A DNA stretch of 9,535 nt from Micavibrio aeruginosavorus (GTDB lineage Bacteria > Pseudomonadota > Alphaproteobacteria > UBA9219). Both the position numbers and the translations under genes were made by a program. The DNA is taken from positions 1 to 9,535 of the forward strand of contig DYNT01000041.1 of assembly GCA_020720905.1 (NCBI GenBank). The letters are read 5' to 3'. The notes below the pieces were generated by a model. That model did no database searches and was not told the DNA's origin. It saw nothing but the letters and a program-made list of their open reading frames with translations. This document shows, one piece after another, positions 6,462-9,535 of the stretch; position 1 is the first letter of the stretch, and each line of letters begins with the position of its first letter.

Positions 6462-7868
6462 ATGCCCATGCCGCATGACGTTTTTGTTGTTGATGACCGC
6501 CACCCCGAAGACATGGCCATGTTGCAGGCTTTGTACTCGCGCTCGCCCGCCAGCGTCGTGACGCATCTTGAAAAGCTGAAGGCCTCTGGCAGTGGCAAGT
6601 TTATGGATCAGTATTATGTCGGTTATGGCCATGCCTCGATCGGCGATTGCGGATCGACAACCTGCTTTATCGAACAAGTCTCTATGCTGGTTGCCAAGGC
6701 GGTACAGGAAAACCCGCTGTATAATGGGCAGGAAGCCTCCACCCGCTATCTGGACTATACCCAGCAAGCCATCATCGATCCCTATAACCATCCGGCCTCA
6801 ACCGCGATTCAAAACCGCTGGAAAGAGATTTACAACGACACACTGGCCAAGCTAATTGCGGGACTGGAAAAACAACGCCCCTTTGATCCTGTCGCCTACA
6901 AAAACGAAAAAGTTTGGCAGGGTACGCTGAATGCGCGGGGCTTTGATATCGCCCGCAGCCTTCTGCCTTTGGGAACCACGACGCTTTTGAGCTGGAGCAC
7001 GTCGTTACGGCAAGCGCGGGACAATCTGCGCCGCCTGAAGGTTCATCCTTTGGCCGAAGTGCGCGAGGTCGCGCAAAGCCTCTTCGCCAAACTGCGTGAG
7101 CGCTATCCGCACAGCTTCCGCGCCGACGACATGGATGATAGCGGCTCTGCGCCCCGCGATGCCTATGCGCAAAAGAACGCGCTACGCACGCACTATCAAA
7201 CGTCTGAAGATATCGATGCGCGTTTCCACCTAACCGAGGCTGAGCGCAAGGCGCTGGTCGCGGGCGAAGTCATTGCGCGGCGTGGCAGCCTTGACCTTGA
7301 CGGCCTTAAGAAAAACGAAGGCGAAGTCTTGGCCTCGCGCCCGCAAGGCGCGGCGCTGCCATGGCGGCTGAACGCCTATGGTTCGTATAACTTCGTTTTC
7401 TTGCTCGATTACGGCAGCTTTCGCGACATTCAGCGTCATCGCAACGGCGTGTGCCAAATCCCGCTGTTGGATGATCGCTATGGCCTGCATCCTTGGTATC
7501 TGGATCAGTTTAAAACGCTGATGGATGAGGCCGATTATAAAAACCTGCTGGACGCCATCGATGCGCAGGTTAAGGCCGTCGCCGCCCTGCCCGCGCAAGG
7601 CATCGCCACAACGCCACAGCAAAACCAGTACCTTTTCCCCATGGGGATGCAGGCGCTGGTGCATACCAGCTATAGCGTGAATGAAACCGTTTATGTGGGT
7701 GAGCTTCGCTCTGGCAAAACGGTGCATGGTTCTTTGCGGCCTGTGGCACAAAAAATGCTAAACATTCTGGCCGCCGACGTGCCCGAAGCCGCCCTTTACG
7801 GCGACCACGATAGCGATAACTGGACAGCCAAACGCGGCGAGCAAACCATTGCAAGGAAGACTGAATAA
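6462..7868 (+). CDS. Double-length ThyX-related protein (FAD-dependent thymidylate synthase-like)
   Basis: Classical ThyX makes dTMP from dUMP with FAD, NADPH and methylene-tetrahydrofolate, as a homotetramer of roughly 220-250 residues. This product has 468 residues and reads as two ThyX-like halves. The first (about 45-215) has GHASIGDCGSTTCFIEQVS (56-74), then QEASTRY (90-96), resembling the NEQSARY end of the signature, and IARSLLP (163-169) with LRQARDNLRRL and EVREVA. It lacks the RHR triad. The second (about 300-435) keeps RHR at 325-327 but has no NEQS-type segment, only DDRY at 337-340. It retains the later VNETVYVGELR (406-416). Long tandem proteins are often annotated as thymidylate synthase, but activity is not shown by this sequence. 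The ATG at 6468 is an alternative start with a better spaced AGAAG. It may be an asymmetric enzyme, or one with a changed substrate. Confidence 0.8.
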   Translation: MPMPHDVFVVDDRHPEDMAMLQALYSRSPASVVTHLEKLKASGSGKFMDQYYVGYGHASIGDCGSTTCFIEQVSMLVAKAVQENPLYNGQEASTRYLDYTQQAIIDPYNHPASTAIQNRWKEIYNDTLAKLIAGLEKQRPFDPVAYKNEKVWQGTLNARGFDIARSLLPLGTTTLLSWSTSLRQARDNLRRLKVHPLAEVREVAQSLFAKLRERYPHSFRADDMDDSGSAPRDAYAQKNALRTHYQTSEDIDARFHLTEAERKALVAGEVIARRGSLDLDGLKKNEGEVLASRPQGAALPWRLNAYGSYNFVFLLDYGSFRDIQRHRNGVCQIPLLDDRYGLHPWYLDQFKTLMDEADYKNLLDAIDAQVKAVAALPAQGIATTPQQNQYLFPMGMQALVHTSYSVNETVYVGELRSGKTVHGSLRPVAQKMLNILAADVPEAALYGDHDSDNWTAKRGEQTIARKTE

Positions 7869-7895
7869 GCCGCGATGAAAGTAAAAATAGGTTTT

Positions 7896-7933
7896 CCTTT
7901 GCAAAGGCGTTTTATGGTATCCTACGCACGCCT
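7896..7933. repeat. Overlapping dyads in the intergenic region after the ThyX-like gene
   Basis: CCTTTGCAAAGG (7896-7907) is a perfect 12-base palindrome. It overlaps AGGCGT (7905-7910), which pairs with ACGCCT (7928-7933) across 17 bases. The two folds would compete. TTTT (7910-7913) follows the palindrome, so a weak terminator for the upstream block is possible, although a four-base stem is poor. An operator for the downstream 179-codon gene is an equal possibility. The remaining part of 7869-8031 is A/T-rich; TATAAC near 7968 could be a -10 box, but I see no good -35. Confidence 0.3.
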
Positions 7934-8031
7934 GAAAAGCTGAACCGTTTTTCTTCGCCGCGCCTTATAACCCAAAAACGCATTAAACCTTAAAATCCGT
8001 CAGGACTCTCAATTGTAAGAAAAAGTATTCT

Positions 8032-8571
8032 ATGCCCCTCATCAAAAGCACCATTCGTTTGGATTCGCCCGAAACATTAGGCGCAACGATTTCCGTCCTT
8101 GGCGCTGTGCTCAGCAACGGCTTCTCATTAAGGCCGATCAAGTTAACGGATAGCAAGCTGTTCTTTCTCAAGATCGGACACGAATTAACGTGTAAAAAAA
8201 CCAAATTAAACCCGTCATGGAACAATTCATGCCACTATGCGACCTATCACGACTTGGTTAAAGGCATAGAGAAAGAAAAACATATTCACGCTATCCTCAA
8301 CCAGATTTACCGTAAAAGAGGACAACCCAATGAACCTTTCGCGATCCAACAATTGGACTGCGCCTTTTCTTACAGGAAAAAATGGCGTCCCTTTTCCCCT
8401 CTTTACAACATCACACTAAACTATCAGGCTGACCCTACTTCGCCCAACACGGGGACTTTCTCGTTGGCCGTGTCCACGTCAGGTGGTAAGGAAGAGCTGT
8501 GCCATAACATCCATAATCAGGTGATGGAGATCATGAAACGCACTTCGGCTCCACCCGCGCATCACTTATAA
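8032..8571 (+). CDS. Hypothetical protein, 179 residues, upstream of kdsD
   Basis: I do not recognise this protein. The 179-residue product has no signal peptide and no clear membrane segment, so it is probably cytoplasmic. The N-terminal third (about 1-50) mixes beta-like and hydrophobic stretches (ISVLGAVLSNG, KLFFLKIGH). Residues 72-97 look helical and charged, and residues 105-150 look beta-rich (AFSYRKKW, YNITLNYQ, FSLAVSTSGG), ending in a helix with HNQVMEIMKR. Cysteines at 54, 67, 110 and 157 and many histidines are present but form no recognised metal motif. The gene is visibly richer in A/T and lysine codons than the adjoining kdsD and ThyX-like genes, which could mean a different history or weak constraint. 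No strong ribosome site precedes the ATG at 8032. It ends 17 bases before kdsD on the same strand, so co-transcription is likely. The long open frame and its position make it a probable real gene. Confidence 0.65.
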   Translation: MPLIKSTIRLDSPETLGATISVLGAVLSNGFSLRPIKLTDSKLFFLKIGHELTCKKTKLNPSWNNSCHYATYHDLVKGIEKEKHIHAILNQIYRKRGQPNEPFAIQQLDCAFSYRKKWRPFSPLYNITLNYQADPTSPNTGTFSLAVSTSGGKEELCHNIHNQVMEIMKRTSAPPAHHL

Positions 8572-8588
8572 CAAGCAGGCTGATCAAC

Positions 8589-9535
8589 ATGACCGACGAC
8601 TCCTCTATCCTTGCCAGTGGGCGGGCCGTGTTTGTGGCCGAGAGCAAGGCGCTGGCTCAGCAGGCCGAGCAGATGAACGAAGCCTTTGTCCACGCCGTTC
8701 GCGCCATCGTCGGCTGTAAGGGTCGCGTGATCGTGACGGGCATGGGCAAAAGCGGCCATATCGCCCGCAAGATTGCGGCGACCATGGCCTCGACGGGCAC
8801 GCCCGCGCACTTTGTGCATCCGGGTGAGGCCAGCCATGGCGATCTGGGCATGGTGATGCAGAGCGACATCGTGATCGCGATCTCTAGCTCTGGCGAATCC
8901 AAAGAACTGGGCGACATCGTCGCCTATGCCAAGCGCTTTGCCATGACGCTGATCGGCATCACGCGCAAAGAAGGCAGCTCTCTGGGCAGCGCCGCCGATA
9001 TCCTGCTCCTCCTTCCCGACGTACCGGAAGTCGGCGCTTTAGGCCTTGCGCCCACAACGTCCACGACCATGACGCTCGCGCTGGGCGATGCGTTGGCCGT
9101 CGCGGCGTTGGAGATGAAAGGCTTCACCGCCGAGGATTTCGGCAACTTCCATCCAGGCGGCAAGCTGGGGCAAGCGCTGCTTCGCGTTCAAGACATTATG
9201 CATAAAGGCGATGACGTGCCGCTGGCGGGGCTCACCGACACGATGGCGCATGTGCTGGTCGTGATGACGGAAAAGTGCTTTGGCTGCGCGGGCATCGTGG
9301 ATGAAAGCGGCACGCTGCAAGGCATCATCACCGACGGCGATTTGCGCCGCCATATGAGCGATGGCCTCACGCAAAAACAAGCCGCCGAGGTCATGACGAA
9401 AAACCCGATGGTTTTCGCGCCGCGCCTATTGGCGGCAGAAGCTTTGAAAGTCCTGAACGAGAAAAACCGCACGCAGGTCTTTGTGGTGGATGAGCGCGGC
9501 GCGCCGCTGGGCATCCTGCATATCCACGACTTACT
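8589..9535 (+). CDS. kdsD: Arabinose-5-phosphate isomerase, 3' end cut by the window
   Basis: KdsD (also called KpsF or GutQ in paralogues) interconverts ribulose-5-phosphate and arabinose-5-phosphate, the first step toward Kdo for lipopolysaccharide, in the cytoplasm. The window shows 315 uninterrupted codons plus two bases; E. coli KdsD has 328 residues, so only the final few codons are missing. A SIS sugar-isomerase domain (about 40-180) begins with VTGMGKSGHIARK (Lys54), followed by HPGEASHGDLG (His83), SSSGESKEL (Glu106) and NFHPGGKLG (His188). These align with E. coli Lys59, His88, Glu111 and His193 with a constant offset of five, so the active site appears complete. Two CBS domains follow (about 200-258 and 267-315). 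The ATG at 8589 has AGG nine bases upstream. In many alphaproteobacteria lpt genes for LPS transport follow kdsD; that would be beyond the right edge. Confidence 0.95.
   Translation, partial: MTDDSSILASGRAVFVAESKALAQQAEQMNEAFVHAVRAIVGCKGRVIVTGMGKSGHIARKIAATMASTGTPAHFVHPGEASHGDLGMVMQSDIVIAISSSGESKELGDIVAYAKRFAMTLIGITRKEGSSLGSAADILLLLPDVPEVGALGLAPTTSTTMTLALGDALAVAALEMKGFTAEDFGNFHPGGKLGQALLRVQDIMHKGDDVPLAGLTDTMAHVLVVMTEKCFGCAGIVDESGTLQGIITDGDLRRHMSDGLTQKQAAEVMTKNPMVFAPRLLAAEALKVLNEKNRTQVFVVDERGAPLGILHIHDL

Noticed and set aside
7230..7751. A 173-codon leftward open frame opposite the ThyX-like gene
   Set aside because: The forward strand carries conserved ThyX-related motifs here. The reverse frame has no motif, ribosome site or plausible context.
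9520..9535. kdsD lacking a stop codon as a truncated or broken gene
   Set aside because: The frame is open to the window edge and only a few codons short of the family length, so the sequence boundary explains it.

Overview
The window looks like chromosomal DNA of an alphaproteobacterium. The strongest evidence is an adjacent divK-pleD pair, the single-domain and diguanylate-cyclase response regulators of the CtrA cell-cycle circuit, with key residues nearly superimposable on Caulobacter. An arabinose-5-phosphate isomerase (kdsD) for LPS Kdo synthesis indicates a Gram-negative envelope. I cannot name the genus. No tRNA, rRNA, insertion sequence, phage gene or CRISPR array is visible, and coding density is high.

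Layout: two leftward genes (96-1292 and 1381-2343) encode a secreted protein of unknown function with a Lys/Ala-rich tail and a YibQ-type divergent polysaccharide deacetylase. They diverge from a rightward block across a 155-base intergenic region that holds a near-consensus CtrA box. The rightward block is divK, pleD, a small secreted repeat protein, prfC (release factor 3), a 54-residue Flp-type pilin and a double-length ThyX-related protein. Gaps in it are only 3-20 bases, so one transcript is plausible. After a 163-base gap with two overlapping dyads come an unrecognised 179-residue protein and kdsD, which runs off the right edge only a few codons short of its expected end.

How they may fit together: DivK and PleD would set cell-cycle phosphorylation and c-di-GMP levels. 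The pilin and the small exported protein sit in the same transcription unit, which suggests but does not prove a surface or developmental output. prfC and the ThyX-like gene are housekeeping-type functions that appear to ride on the same unit. The most interesting items are: (1) the ThyX-like protein, whose two halves each keep a different part of the ThyX signature; (2) the easily missed Flp pilin gene far from any visible tad genes; (3) the CtrA-like site in front of divK; and (4) the D-[ML]-[FL] repeat protein behind pleD. I see no clear evidence of a wholly new multi-gene system.
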